64,000 nt of DNA from Rhyzopertha dominica. Taxonomy: Eukaryota; Arthropoda; Insecta; Coleoptera; Bostrichidae. Numbering within the stretch: position 1 is the stretch's first letter; each line of letters begins with the position of its first letter. The stretch lies in NCBI GenBank assembly GCA_025024175.1, contig QCXZ01000137.1, forward strand, positions 60,166,911 to 60,230,910, given 5' to 3'. The notes beneath the pieces were generated by a model, which did not search any database, had not been told where the DNA came from, and saw nothing but the letters and a program-made list of their open reading frames with translations. Below are positions 53,084 through 64,000 of the stretch, piece by piece. The position numbers were made by a program, and so were the translations under genes.

Positions 53084-56000
53084 CTGAAAAACAATGGTCA
53101 CATGTTAAATCTTTTCAGAAGGAACAAATTGTAATATATGCAGTAAAATGACAGATAAGCAATGGATTTGTGTCATTCATAACATTGTAAAATTAACTTT
53201 AGTGCTAAAAACTGTTTTGACAGTAACTGGTGTTAGATCTGCTAAAGTAAGCTATCCCTTACATGTACATACCTTGAATTACAAATAGTGTTGCAAAAGT
53301 TACCATCAATATTTTTAAACAATTTTTTTTGGATCTCTTAGAAAGGTCTAGTACATGTCTAGTCATGTTACAAGTAACTCACAGTCCTCTCTTGACCACA
53401 TATTTGTTAAATGTAAACAAAACATAATACATCACCACATTATAATTCTTGAAGAAAACAACAGAACATACCATTATACAATAATTAATCGAACAAAAAT
53501 AGAGAACAATAGAACAAATAATAGAAAGAGAATTGATAACACACTCTTTAAAAAATAAATACAAAAGCAGTAAAAGAAATTCTTGAAAGATTAAAGTATT
53601 GTCACCTATCTCCAACAAAAAATGATGATGAGGGAGCTAGCTTTTTACTTGAAACTTTGTAACAAGCAATAGAAACAAACACGTGAAATCAAAGTAGCAA
53701 AAATACAGAAAAAGGTAAAAAATTGATATCGAAAGGACTAAACGAGGCAGTCAACTAAAAACAGAACCTGTACATTTAGCAAGAAAATATGCAATAATAA
53801 GGAACTCCAGCAAGCTTACATAAAATAATGTGACATTAATATGAGTAGCAAAGAAGGAGTGTATTATATCAGGTCAATTCAAAATAGTAAAAATTCTAGT
53901 AAAACAGTCTGGGAAACTGTAAAAGTAATATCTGGACAAAATAAACAAAAGAAAGAAGTAGAAAAAAATTATGAATCTAGTATCAAAGTAAAGAATACAG
54001 ATAAAATGGCAAATGAATTCAATAATTGTTTCACCAAAATACGAAAACCAGGTAATAAAAATTATAAACCAACATCCACATACACAGCAGATACATTACT
54101 TAAACAATACACCTATGTCAATGTTTTACCAAGATATTGTTAAAAAATTATTTCGTTCTTATTTTCGAAATAGCGGCCAAATGGACAGGGTCACAATCTC
54201 GGAAACTGAGTTTTATATTCACCACTCTCCAGTAGAATGAAAAAATAAAATGTTTTGGGAAGCTTCTATTTAACTGGACTAATAATTCTTTGTCTTTCAC
54301 GCTACTGACTGGTTGCCGGAAGCCCTGAAGATGCCAACAGTTATGAGTGACGAAACGTCTGCGTTTCATTAGAGAAGCCCACGACATAACAGCTCGTAAA
54401 ATTCGCCAAGTTCATTTGACTAGACTATTTTAGCTTTGGCCCTTGGCCTGAAGGCCTACCAGGAAGTGCCCGGTAGCCCAGTAGCCGAACACGCTCCTAC
54501 AAAAAAAGTATATAGCCTAAAGCGTTCTCTGGAAGTTTAAAACAAAAATTCGACGATCTGCATTTTAAAAGAGAAGCCTTTAAGCAAAACTACAAAATGT
54601 TTTAAAGGAAATAATGGATAAATAATGATTTTACGTTACATACTATTCGTTCAGTTAAAGTCCCCACACTTACCCTGTTATAGTAAGAATTAGCCTCGTT
54701 TGGAGAGGTGGTACAGGTTGCAGACAACGGCTTGAATTTCATCGGGTCCCCATCAAGAACGCAGCAAGATTCTGGCACAACTTTGCCGCCCGCAACCCAC
54801 TTCTCGCTCCTCTCGAAATCTCGATAGTCGTCCACACCACAGCATTGCAGTCTGGCTTGCAACTGATTCCACATCAACGTCACGGCGTCCGCATTGTCTG
54901 CTGTAGAATAGTATTTTTCTATTGACGATTTTAAGACGTTTCTAGTTTCTTCTTCGGCCTAGTAAACAAGTTAAAGAGTTCTATTACATGATTCAACTTG
55001 AAAATGAACATTTTTTAAATAACTGAAGAGATCCACAAATTAATAAAAGCAGTTACATGATTTTTTGCAGTTCAGAAACGTTTTCTCTTTTTAAATAACT
55101 GGATTAACAGATACCTATTAAAACAGTAAGGTAATATAAGATGGCTGTTTTTTCTTTAACTTTCAATGGATTTTGGAATAAGATCCCATTACATAAAAAT
55201 ATTTTATTATTAAAAATTGTGTAGTCTTACTCTTTGTTCTACAAAAAAACGCTAAAACAATTGAACTTTTAGATGTCCAATTCGAGGAACTGTGCCGCCA
55301 ACTCGGTCAAGTACATTTTGACAGCATACTGGAATGCCTTTAATTCTTGAAAGATATAAAAATTACTGGTGCCAAGTCAGGACTATACGATTGATGGTCG
55401 AAAACTTCACACTCAATTATTTGAAAAGATTGTCCGGTTGACACAGTGCGGCCGTCCATTGTTATTGATGCGGAACAAAAGCATGCCTCTTGGTTTATTG
55501 TACTCGTAATTGCTCATCGCAGCTTTGCGATATTTCACAATAAATCTCCTTTATAAGTCATTTTTGCTTCATGTTCATGGCTAAGCAGATAACTATTTGC
55601 CAATAATGAAAAGCTTCACAGTTGAGGGCATCCCTAAAAGCCTGTAACACGATATGACAAATGTTTCAATGGTTTTAGTGATTTTATAGAGAAATGAGTA
55701 AGACTATAAGCTTAACTTTTAATAATATAATATTTTTAGCGTAACACATCGGATGTTAAAAAAAACAGCCCTCGTGTATAGATATACTTTAAAGAAAAAT
55801 TTTAATTGCCTAATACTTATATTCTATTTAAAAGCAATTCGAAAGTAAATATAAAATAGTTTTTATTCAAAATCTAAAAGGAAACTCTGATGAAAAGGGA
55901 AAATATAATTAGTATTCACCAATCAATGTTTGAAAGCGAAACAAATGTGTGATATTTTTTCAAAACTTCTTGTGTTTGGATATAAACAAATCCATCTAAA

Positions 56001-58160
56001 AATCGCTTGCATCATCAAATGATCCTAAATCTAACCATCAGTCAATCACGATCATAAGTGCTATCCAAGTAGCTTGCTTTAATTGAAAGCGTTGTTGATG
56101 TTATTATGTACCTTTACCCTGACATATACCCATAAATAAATGTTACATCAAACTTATTCGGATTTATACGCAGTATATTCTAAATCTATTTTTTTTTAAT
56201 TATAGCCGAGTTCCATTCATACCAAAATTCTCACTAACTACATTATTTATAATATAACTCCCAGTATATTATTATATTTTTGAATTCCCTATTACATTTT
56301 ATTGTGACTATTAACATATATACTTCGGCATCCTTACTTCGTTTAAAACTTAAACGTTCTCGTTTATAAATGTGTCAAAGTCTGTTCTTAAGCTTGAAAT
56401 CGGTTCCTGAATTAGGAATCGATTCCTGAAACTCTGAAACACGTTCTTTCCTATTTGTTTTTAGACAAAACACGACATACTTATTGGTTCCTAGAATCAA
56501 ACTGGATATTATATTTGCCAAGACTGGAAAATAATACTCGTAATCTTAAACATTCTTACTTTTTAATCACCTACTTATAGTGATGTAAACCGGAAATATT
56601 TTAACGAAATATAGGAAATATCTGGTAAGTACCTATTATATTATTTGTATGCAGTAGCTGCCTATCATATTTTCGTAAATGTACGGTCGTCTAAAGAAAC
56701 GTTTTTGGTTTTGGCATTGGTGCGCATTGCCCTTATAACGTAATATCTAATACGTTTTATGCAAATGTAGTCGTGCAACGTTTTCACAGTACTTAGTTAT
56801 GAGTGTGACGTACATCATTTTACTGTTGTTTTACAAGTTTCTATGTCAATAATTATTATTATACCTATATTTATTTTACGGTTCCGGTAATCGTTGTTTG
56901 TTTTAGTTCTGTTTTCGAATCCAGTTTCGAATACAGGAAGCCTACATATTAAACTTAGTAATAAAGAAAACAATAAAATACTTTAAGAAAATGGGCTCTT
57001 CAGTCATGTATTGTTTTTTGTACATTTGATAAGTAATATGTTTAACTTTCATAACAATTATGAAAATGAACATCATTAAAAAAAAAACAAATCCGTTTAT
57101 CACTAAATATTGGACTAGAATTTTGAAGAACTGATGGTTTTTTGACAAATATAAGAAACTCGCCTAAATCGACTTATCTAACAAAATTAGATTCTTTTCT
57201 GAGGACATAATAAAAATAAAAGTTTATCGTCTTCCTCCCACCATATCTAAATGAAATGATACGTCTTAATTTTAGACACTGACACTTTTGGATTCACATT
57301 CTAAAACTTTGAGTGATCGCTTCATATAGTTGTTTTTTTTTTTGCATAATTTTAAGTGATTATGGTTAATCATTTGTTTCAATTTCTCATAATCTGTACA
57401 ACCGAAACAATACGCACCAAGCATGCAAATCTGACATTCAGTTGATTTTTTCAGATCTTTGTGAATTAATAGAACACTATCTGTATAACATTGCAGATAC
57501 CTCAACAATTATTTCAATTGAAAAAAAATTATTTATACATGCTAGAACACTGAAATAAGTAGGTATAACATTCTATTCAAGAAATCAAATAATCCACATT
57601 CGAAGCTATACAAATTGAAACCTTTACATTAATAATCCTAGTGAACACCGATATTTTGTCTTGAGAAGGAAGAAAAACTTCTGAATAAAGGTCAGTTTTT
57701 GATAAAATTGTTGCCACTTAATGACAAATCTGTGCAGTTGATACCACATCTTGATAAAGCCACACTAAAATGTAAACTTAGGGTGTTACGTTAAAAAATA
57801 TATTTTTAAAAAATTTACTCATGGAATCGGAATACGTTTGGCAGTGGAAGTGTTTTCACTCAATGAACACAATCCATCTTTAGCAAAAACTAAAAATTCT
57901 TCATAATACATAGGTACCATGTGACGTAAAGAGCAAGTAATGTACAACGGTTTAAAGCGCATCTAAGTGTCCAACTAGAAGATTAGAAAATTAAAAATTT
58001 AACACCTATTTTAGCAGATGTTTATAAGTGGATAATGCAACTATTGTATGTGACGGTACCTTACTGATAAAACGTGAAGACTTACCTTGCCTCTGTATGC
58101 CGCAGCCAGACACGCTGCCGTGATTTCCAATATCAGTATGATAAGTAGTGCAATTCCATA
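52940..58160 (-). CDS. Tetraspanin, 3' part of the gene (three exons seen)
   Basis: Tetraspanins are four-pass membrane proteins that organise receptors and adhesion molecules into membrane microdomains. The three phase-0 exons give 167 residues: TM3 ('YGIALLIILILEITAACLAA'), the large extracellular loop, TM4 and the cytoplasmic tail to the stop. The loop has the diagnostic CCG (LQCCGVDDY), a second CC (ESCC), one Cys after it and a last Cys in GCYQA before TM4. These six cysteines are enough for three disulfides. The C-terminal tail is short (SKSINSYIK). TM1, the small loop and TM2 are missing; I searched the minus strand from 58161 to 64000 and did not see them, so they probably lie beyond the window. 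The subgroup (CD9-like or other) cannot be fixed. The gene is upstream of MED14 on the same strand. Confidence 0.93.
53340..54140 (+). pseudogene. Non-LTR retrotransposon fragment in tetraspanin intron
   Basis: Plus-strand translation gives 'VTSNSQSSLDHIFVKCKQN' at about 53362-53418, the end of an AP endonuclease domain of Jockey/I type. Then, in the 100-codon frame 53841-54143, it gives 'NSSKTVWETVKVISG' and 'DKMANEFNNCFTKI', the segment just before RT. Frames are broken between. Confidence 0.75.
54300..54420. repeat. Possible Penelope-like 3' tail
   Basis: 'gaagccctgaagatgccaac' and the following 'gtgacgaaacgtctgcgttt' resemble the non-coding tail found next to Penelope-like elements. No coding part adjoins it. 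Confidence 0.35.
54674..54958 (-). CDS. Tetraspanin exon, large extracellular loop
   Basis: 285 bases, 95 codons, from acceptor TTACTAG to donor GTAAGT. An amphipathic helix ('VLKSSIEKYYSTADNADAV') precedes the CCG motif, then 'WVAGGKVVPESCC' and 'PLSATCTTSPNEA'. The end AACAGG joins GGC TGT of the next exon to give the R-GC motif. Confidence 0.95.
55260..55560 (-). pseudogene. mariner-type transposase fragment
   Basis: Minus-strand translation contains 'CEVFDHQSYSPDLAPVIFI', the third-Asp block of mariner-family transposases (the final Asp is lost), with 'EACFCSASITMDGRTV' upstream. It lies in the tetraspanin intron and carries several stops. Confidence 0.65.
55600..58085. other. Tetraspanin intron, remainder
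   Basis: AT-rich DNA without recognised genes. The minus-strand frames at 56942-57148 and 57272-57508 show no known motif. Confidence 0.45.
58086..58160 (-). CDS. Tetraspanin exon, TM3
   Basis: 75 bases, 25 codons, phase 0 at both ends; acceptor TTTGCAG, donor GTAAGT. It encodes a hydrophobic helix ending AAAYRGK. A 75-base TM3 exon is usual in animal tetraspanin genes. Confidence 0.93.
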
Positions 58161-59060
58161 CTGCAAACAAATTATGTACATTTTAAAATAGCCAGCTGTA
58201 AAATGCGTAACGCAGAGAAAATTCTGACAAATACTTCGACCTTTATTCTGCAAATGTTTTAGATACCTACATGCTGCGTATGGTCGAAGTAATTTTATTT
58301 GGATGCTTATTGCTCATGTGTTCGAGCCTCACTATGGGAATTATTACAACTCGAAAAAAGTAAAATGTGAAAAGAAAAGAATCTCAGAGCCGTTTAAATA
58401 TCACTTTGAAAGCACCATTTTGTTTCAAAGATGTTATCAAGTGCTATAAGTACCCTCTTAATTTGTCTTTTTTAGTATGCCCCTCACGGAATTGTTTGAA
58501 AATATATATCTTCATTTGTGACTAACTTTCTTAATTTTGATGAGCGTCGTATTGATTTCGCCATAATTAGTAACAGATTTTTTCATTATGACAATCTATA
58601 TTTCCAATTTTAACTAGTGTATGACTTTATGAAATGTACAATTATCCATGTATGAAGTTTTGTTATATATTCAGAAAGATTCGATACGTACCTACAATTT
58701 GTAAATTCGAAATAGTAATTCTCAACATACATGTAAATAATATTTTCGTTTATATCCGGAAGGACGCTATCTCGCAGGACATTATTTTAACTATGGGAAT
58801 TTTACTGCTTTACTTACTTTACAGTTCCGAGGACCAAGGTGATAGAAAATTTGGAAAACGATCTAAGAAATCATCCCATTAAGTCTACACGTGAAACCCA
58901 ATGAATAAAGAATATACTTAAGAGATTGCATAAAACTGTGGTTCTTAACCACCAATAATATAAGATTGTTTTATAAATAAAACATGCATAAAATTATTTT
59001 AAACCAAGGGTACTATATTATTTGTAAAAATTTTACGTCGTCGACTCGTTCTTATTTAGG
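58161..59060. other. Upstream intron of the tetraspanin gene
   Basis: No exon with TM1 or TM2 character was found and no repeat was recognised. The 82-codon plus-strand frame at 58634-58882 is unassigned. Confidence 0.4.
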
Positions 59061-59062
59061 TA

Positions 59063-59510
59063 ACACAGGGTGCAACAAAAGAATTTCCCTATTTTCATTG
59101 AATCCTCGTGAATGACTAGGAGGTCACAGAATGATGGGATTAGGCTTGACAAATGCAGCAGATCGGAAGTTTATGTCTTAAGCTCTCCGCGGTTGCAAAA
59201 ATAACGTATACTAAAGGGCAGCGTGCTTTAGCCGTAGAAACCTACTTTATTATACTAATTTTCTCCATCGTGCCGGTGCAACATCCAATGCAGTACGAGC
59301 TCCGGATTTAAGCCTCCACGATTATTTCTTGTGCAGACATCTAAAGATCAGCAAGTTTTCAGAAAATGTCCTCTAACCATACCAGCTCTAAAAGACGCAA
59401 TCAATCACAAAATAGCAAGTGTACTACAAGCTGTTCTTGAGAGAGTCATGCAGAATTTCAAAATGCGCTTACGGCATTCATACAATGAACGTTCTTTTTA
59501 AAACCATAAT
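59063..59510 (+). pseudogene. Internally deleted mariner/Tc-like transposase relic
   Basis: The start 'acagggtgcaacaaaagaat' looks like a terminal repeat. 59196-59250 reads 'KITYTKGQRALAVETYF', the N-terminal HTH of insect Tc/mariner-like transposases. It then jumps to the C-terminal DDE block 'RAPDLSLHDYFLCRHLK' at about 59292-59345, and 'VLERVMQNFKMRLRHSYNER' near 59435-59490 in a different frame. Most of the catalytic core is missing. Confidence 0.7.
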
Positions 59511-59701
59511 AATGAAAACTTCTGATGTTGCTGTTTCATACTAAAAAACTAACTCTTTATACCTAAAATAGTATTTTAGAGCATTTTCTATTAATGAAGA
59601 AAAAGGCGCTACTGTCCACACTTTGTCCGTCTGATGTCCGATGTCTATCACATTCACAGCTCGAGAACGGGTGAAGCTACCGGGCTCGTTGATGGCACCT
59701 T

Positions 59702-60470
59702 ATACAGGGTGTTCACGCTAACAGTCTACAATAGCTAACTTTTTTATTTGATATTTTAGAGTAGTGGTTTCGATGGGAAAGTTTCTTAATTTTTTGAGAC
59801 GAATTTTATGGTGTTTACAAAAAAACAATTGAACGTCAACTGTCGGAGATATTGACTACAAGTTTGATATTTTAAATAGAACGACCCTATTTTTTCTAAC
59901 GCATTCGATTGGGCACATTGAATTAAACAAAAAAAATAAGATACCAATACCCTATCCTCATTTGTTTTTGAGATATTCCGGATAGAATGATTTGTGTACA
60001 CGCTAACAGTCTACAATAGCTAATTTTATTATTTGAAATCGTAGAACGATGTTCAATTGTTTTCTTGTAAACACCTTAAAATTCTTCTCAAAAAATTAAG
60101 AAACTCCCCCATTTAAACCACTACTCTAAAATGTCAAATAAAAAAGTTAGCTATTGTAGGCTGTTAGCGTGAACACAAATCATTCTACCAGGAATATCTC
60201 AAAAATAAATGCAGATAGGGTATTGGTATCTTAATACTTTTTTGTTTAATTCAATGTGCCCAATCGAATGCGTTAGAAAAAATAGGGTCATTCTATTTAA
60301 AATATCAAACTTGTAGTCAATATCTCCGACAGTTGACGTTCAATTGTTTTTTTGTAAACACCATAAAATTCTTCTCAAAAAAATAAGAAGCTTCCCCATT
60401 TAAACCACTGCTCTAAAATTTCAAATAAAAAAGTTAGCTATTGTACACTGTTAGCGTGAACACCCTGTAT
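59702..60470. mobile_element. Nested hairpin (foldback) element, 769 bp
   Basis: The outer arms 59702-59997 and 60173-60470 are inverted copies of nearly 300 bases with about 90% or more identity by eye. Both start 'atacagggtgttcacgctaa'. The spacer 59998-60172 is itself bounded by 'acgctaacagtctacaatag' and its inverse, and its right part is a third copy of the arm end. No coding capacity. A TA next to the ends would fit a Tc/mariner-type target site. Confidence 0.9.
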
Positions 60471-61185
60471 AGGTTCTTGGCCTAACGATGATCAACATAT
60501 ACTTACCTTTTTTGCAGTACGTAAGAAATGAATATTCCATACAGGGAACATACGCTAAAGCTTCTTCCCCAGGAAATGCTTTTTGAATAATGTTTTCATT
60601 ATTAGCGCTTAAAATTAGGAAGGTTCTTTTGCAACACCTTGTAATTTTCAAAATTGTATTATGACCCCGCGAACCACTTCGGGTGCTTTGAGTATCTCCG
60701 GTTAAGAACCACTGGCCAAAACAAGAGGATGTATCATCCCTGTAAACCGTCAATTGTCCAAGATTATAAGCGAAGATGGACTTTGTAAATAGTAATTCCG
60801 TAAAAATTAAAAAATTAAATTTTCTAAAATGTGCGACAAAGCTTTAAAATAAAAGAATAATTTATAATAAATATAATTTCCACTAAAGGGCAATTGAAAA
60901 TCCCAAATATTAGGTCTGATGTTCAATTNTTAGTCGTTACCTAGGTAAACATTCGTAATTTATTGTTGTGCAATCATTCTGAATTCAAAATCAACTAGTC
61001 ACGGGTTGCGGACAAGGAAATAAAATCATAACCAACTTTTCTTCAGCAACCTTTCGACTAATTCAGGTTACGGCATTTTTATTTAGTTCACAATTAAAGA
61101 ATACCATTAAAAGAATCGTGATAAAATCTAAATACCATTTTAACACTGATAGTAAGTACATAAATCCTTATGTGTGTGTTTTTTT

Positions 61186-62306
61186 CAGGGTTGGCAAAAA
61201 AGATGTTTTTTTTTAATTAAACAAAACAAACAGTTTTTTTAAATTTAATCATGTTTAAATTGTTTTAAACATGTTTTTTTTTCTTACTTAGTTAAAAACA
61301 TGTTTAAAACGTTTTAAACACTGTTTTAAACATGCACTCTCATGCAAATTACTATGTGTATTAGTGAAAATAAATACGATTAGATGACGTAAAGCGTAGC
61401 AGTTGTCTAAAAATCCCTAGGTGACTACGACTGCCTGTTGTCATTTGTCATTTGTATGCTATGTGTACGGCGTTTACGCAACAATTATAGTTATTATGAG
61501 CTGGTTTTTCTTTTCTATTTTAAGCGAAAATCAACTCTGTTATTAAAATCCAGACCAATCATATACTGGTTACTGGGTGGATTTTAGCTAATATCAACTT
61601 TAACAAAGAGAATAGGAACCGACCTTGTATGTTTAAAGTTTAAAGTTCAACAATTACAATGACCAGTAGGAGAAATAATGCAGGGTGGAATTACTTCGCA
61701 AAATTAAGGTGAAAATAGTACAATGCAAGCTCGATGCAAGAAGTGCAAAAAAGATATGCTTGCACTAGTAAAAATATTTTATTTCTTGTTTATTGTTTTT
61801 TATATTCCCAAGTTCTGATAACTATTTGTTCTATTATGATAAATATCTAATTATCTAGTAAGTATTGAATGAACGTCTTACTTATTGTTTTGTTGTATTG
61901 TACCAGAAATACAAATTTTTGTTATGATAAGATTAAGATTTTTATTTGTTGTCTTAAAATGTTTGTAATTTATAGCTACAAAAAAATGTTAAGTTTATTA
62001 TCAATTTCTATAAGTGTTGTATCGATAAAAAACTGGGCCTGGTTTTGAATTCAATTCATTTTTATGCAAATGTAAGATGACATTATGTAGATATGTAATT
62101 ACTAATAATCCTGTTTATCTATTTGTGGAGGGTAAACGAGCCTAATAGTAATAATTAATGAATCACATACAATATAGTTAAAAAAACACTGTTTGAAACA
62201 TTAGTAAAAAACACTGTTTAAAACAAATTATTTAAACATTTGTTTAAAACAAGGTTTTAAACAGAAGCGTTGTTTTAAACATTTTGTTTTAATCATGCCA
62301 ACCCTG
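61186..62306. mobile_element. hAT-like non-autonomous element 3, GTTTAAAC-filled
   Basis: A 1121-bp element starting 'cagggttggca' and ending with the exact inverse 'tgccaaccctg'. The 8-bp flanks gttttttt (61178-61185) and gtcttttt (62307-62314) differ at one base. The ends carry many copies of GTTTAAAC / TGTTTAAAACA variants (61220-61345 and 62180-62300); the centre is plain AT-rich DNA. The CAGGG start and 8-bp duplication fit hAT elements. Confidence 0.75.
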
Positions 62307-62764
62307 GTCTTTTTAGACACGGAGCCTAAAGTATAACCTCAACGTCAGTAAAGCTGTGGCTCCAACTGCAAACGCAAAATATTACAAAAATTCTACTCAA
62401 TTGTCCACAATATTACTTACAATTAACTAACATATTAAGATAGTATTTAGATTTTATTACCACACTTATGATGGTATGTTCTTATGTTCACTATTCAAAT
62501 TTTAATTGTGAACTTAGAAATTAAGAAAACGCCATACAGGTTACGAAACTTTGGTGAAGGAAAGTTAATTGAGATTTTATTTCCACGTCCGCATGGTTTT
62601 AAATTCGTCATTTCGGTAATTTATCTTTAAGATTTCTTAAAATGAAGGAAGCTTCATGATTTATGGTTTCAGTAAAGTGGTATGTAATAGTGTTATGAGT
62701 TACTGTTCGGGAATATTAAAAATATAATTTTGCGCCTCATAATTACAAATTAGACACCAATTAT

Positions 62765-62930
62765 TAGCCCTACAAGGTCACCCGACTTTATTCCATTAGA
62801 CTTTAATTTATACGTATCCTAAAAAATTCTATGTACGACAAACATACTTAACGAATCTGCAACAGCATTAATCGTCCCTAAAAAAATGCCACAAGCATGT
62901 TAACGCAAAGGGTTTATAGTAGTTATTGTA
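62765..62930 (+). pseudogene. Small mariner/Tc-like DDE fragment
   Basis: Translation near 62785-62815 gives 'SPDFIPLDFNLYVS', equivalent to the 'SPDLxPLDFFLWG' block, followed by 'TTNILNESATALIVP'. Only this scrap remains. Confidence 0.55.
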
Positions 62931-62939
62931 ATTGTAAAA

Positions 62940-64000
62940 GTCACCACCAACTAACGAAAACTGAAAGTAATTTTCTCTCGATAGAACGAAACCAAGATAG
63001 TGTTACATCGAGGGAATTAACAAAAAAAAACTTTTTTTCCAATTTTGTTAAAACTGAATATGACGTCCAGAAGATATAAGAAATTCGGCCACATTTTCTG
63101 AACAACAAATGAAGATAAAGTATTCCCATAATTCCATGAAAAGCAGGCTAAAAAAGTGTCCCAATAATGTACTCAATAAAAGGTTTTTTAAAAATACAAC
63201 AAATTACTTTCGCTAATATCTTTAATAGGAAAAGGGCACTTTGAGAGCAATATCCGCATAATGAGGCCAGATTTTCGGTCATACTACATATGAATAAAAT
63301 TCTGAGACACGATCCTGTCTTAAAAATTCATAGTCTGCCTTCGTAAACTATTATGTTGTAGATATCTACGTTTGGCTCCCTTTAGCCTTACCTGAACCGG
63401 TCAAATTTCGTATTATCCACGAAAAAAACAGATAATATTAATGAACTGGCTTTGATATAGCAGTATATAGTAAAATTCACTGCCCGATGATTTCTTACTT
63501 ACATAACATCAACGAGCAGAAAGTGTTCTGCAAAAAGCACCATGAATGATTTCATGCGAAACCTACGGTGCGGAACTCATTCTGTACTATTCATTCTAAA
63601 ACGGTCCGGTGGAAAATCACACAAAAAAAACAAACAAGAGATCGATGTATAAAATTTGGAAGGTGGATGCAGAAATTATTTCAGAATATTCAGTATATTT
63701 TACTAGTTCTTTCCGGCTAGGATCTGAACGATTTATTTTATATTCTTGCTACTATTTAAATCGTACAGCAAATTACGAGTTCAGTACACCACATTTGTAA
63801 GTATTCGGTTATTCGCCGACTAATTCCACAAGCAATTCGGGACAAGTAAACGAGGCTTCCTGAAATATAGGTGACATACTGAACTAAACTCCCTCATCAA
63901 TTAATCGCTACAAGCTACAAGCTTGTTAAAATATTTAATTAGGTCATGAAATGCCGCGCTCCTTAATTATGCCCTGGAAATATTATGAGCAACCTGCAGA
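62940..64000. other. Window end, nothing recognised
   Basis: AT-rich DNA with short open frames only (for example 62897-63079 and 63609-63800). No tetraspanin N-terminal exon was seen here. Confidence 0.45.

Noticed and set aside
60451..60753. Minus-strand 100-codon frame after the hairpin element
   Set aside because: It overlaps the hairpin end and has no recognisable domain. It is not the missing tetraspanin N-terminus: no hydrophobic helices.
1..64000. Transfer RNA or other structured RNA genes
   Set aside because: I looked for cloverleaf-like boxes by eye and found none that I could support. A covariance-model scan would settle this.

Overview
The window is AT-rich animal nuclear DNA, almost certainly from an insect. 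Genes are split by GT-AG introns, and the introns are packed with decayed transposable elements of kinds common in insect genomes (mariner, pogo/Tigger-like, P/THAP-like, Merlin-like, Jockey and RTE-like LINEs, a Penelope-like element). The order of insect cannot be fixed from the sequence alone; a TE-rich genome such as a beetle or hemipteran would fit. Ambiguous bases (N) are scattered through it.

Two host genes can be read, both on the minus strand. The first, from 48795 down to 2834, is a complete gene for Mediator complex subunit 14 (MED14). I could follow it through 21 coding exons whose splice phases all agree, giving 4575 coding bases and a predicted protein of 1524 residues. Its introns range from about 50 bases to 15.3 kb. 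The second, from 58160 down to 52940, is the 3' part of a tetraspanin gene: exons for TM3, the large extracellular loop and TM4 to the stop. Its first exons (TM1, TM2) were not found and probably lie beyond 64000. The tetraspanin ends about 4.1 kb upstream of the MED14 start codon, so the genes are in tandem.

Layout: 1-2696 is intergenic DNA downstream of MED14 with a dispersed repeat. From 3212 to 7519, MED14 intron 20 holds a LINE relic and a pogo/Tigger-like relic. Introns 19 to 4 carry, in order, a deleted mariner, a DDE relic, a hAT-like repeat-filled element, two copies of an unnamed repeat, a Jockey-like fragment, a small MITE, a Penelope-like relic, a hairpin element and a second LINE relic. 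Intron 2 (33128-48449) contains a 'CGGQNKN' transposase-like relic, an open Merlin/IS1595-like reading frame with an altered catalytic site, a second hAT-like repeat-filled element, a third copy of the unnamed repeat, a tandem duplication, a P-element-like relic and a 376-bp TIR element with a perfect 8-bp target duplication. The intergenic region 48796-52316 has a THAP-coding exon between imperfect inverted repeats. The tetraspanin introns and the region beyond 58160 hold a LINE fragment, mariner-type fragments, a 769-bp nested hairpin and a third hAT-like repeat-filled element.

The two host genes have no evident functional link: MED14 is a nuclear transcription co-regulator, the tetraspanin a membrane organiser. 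The most interesting structure is a set of three non-autonomous hAT-like elements (13117, 39693, 61186). Each has short YAG-type ends and near-identical 8-bp target duplications, and each is filled with its own short palindromic repeat. Also notable are the catalytically altered Merlin-like frame and two long hairpin elements, one of which fills most of a MED14 intron.
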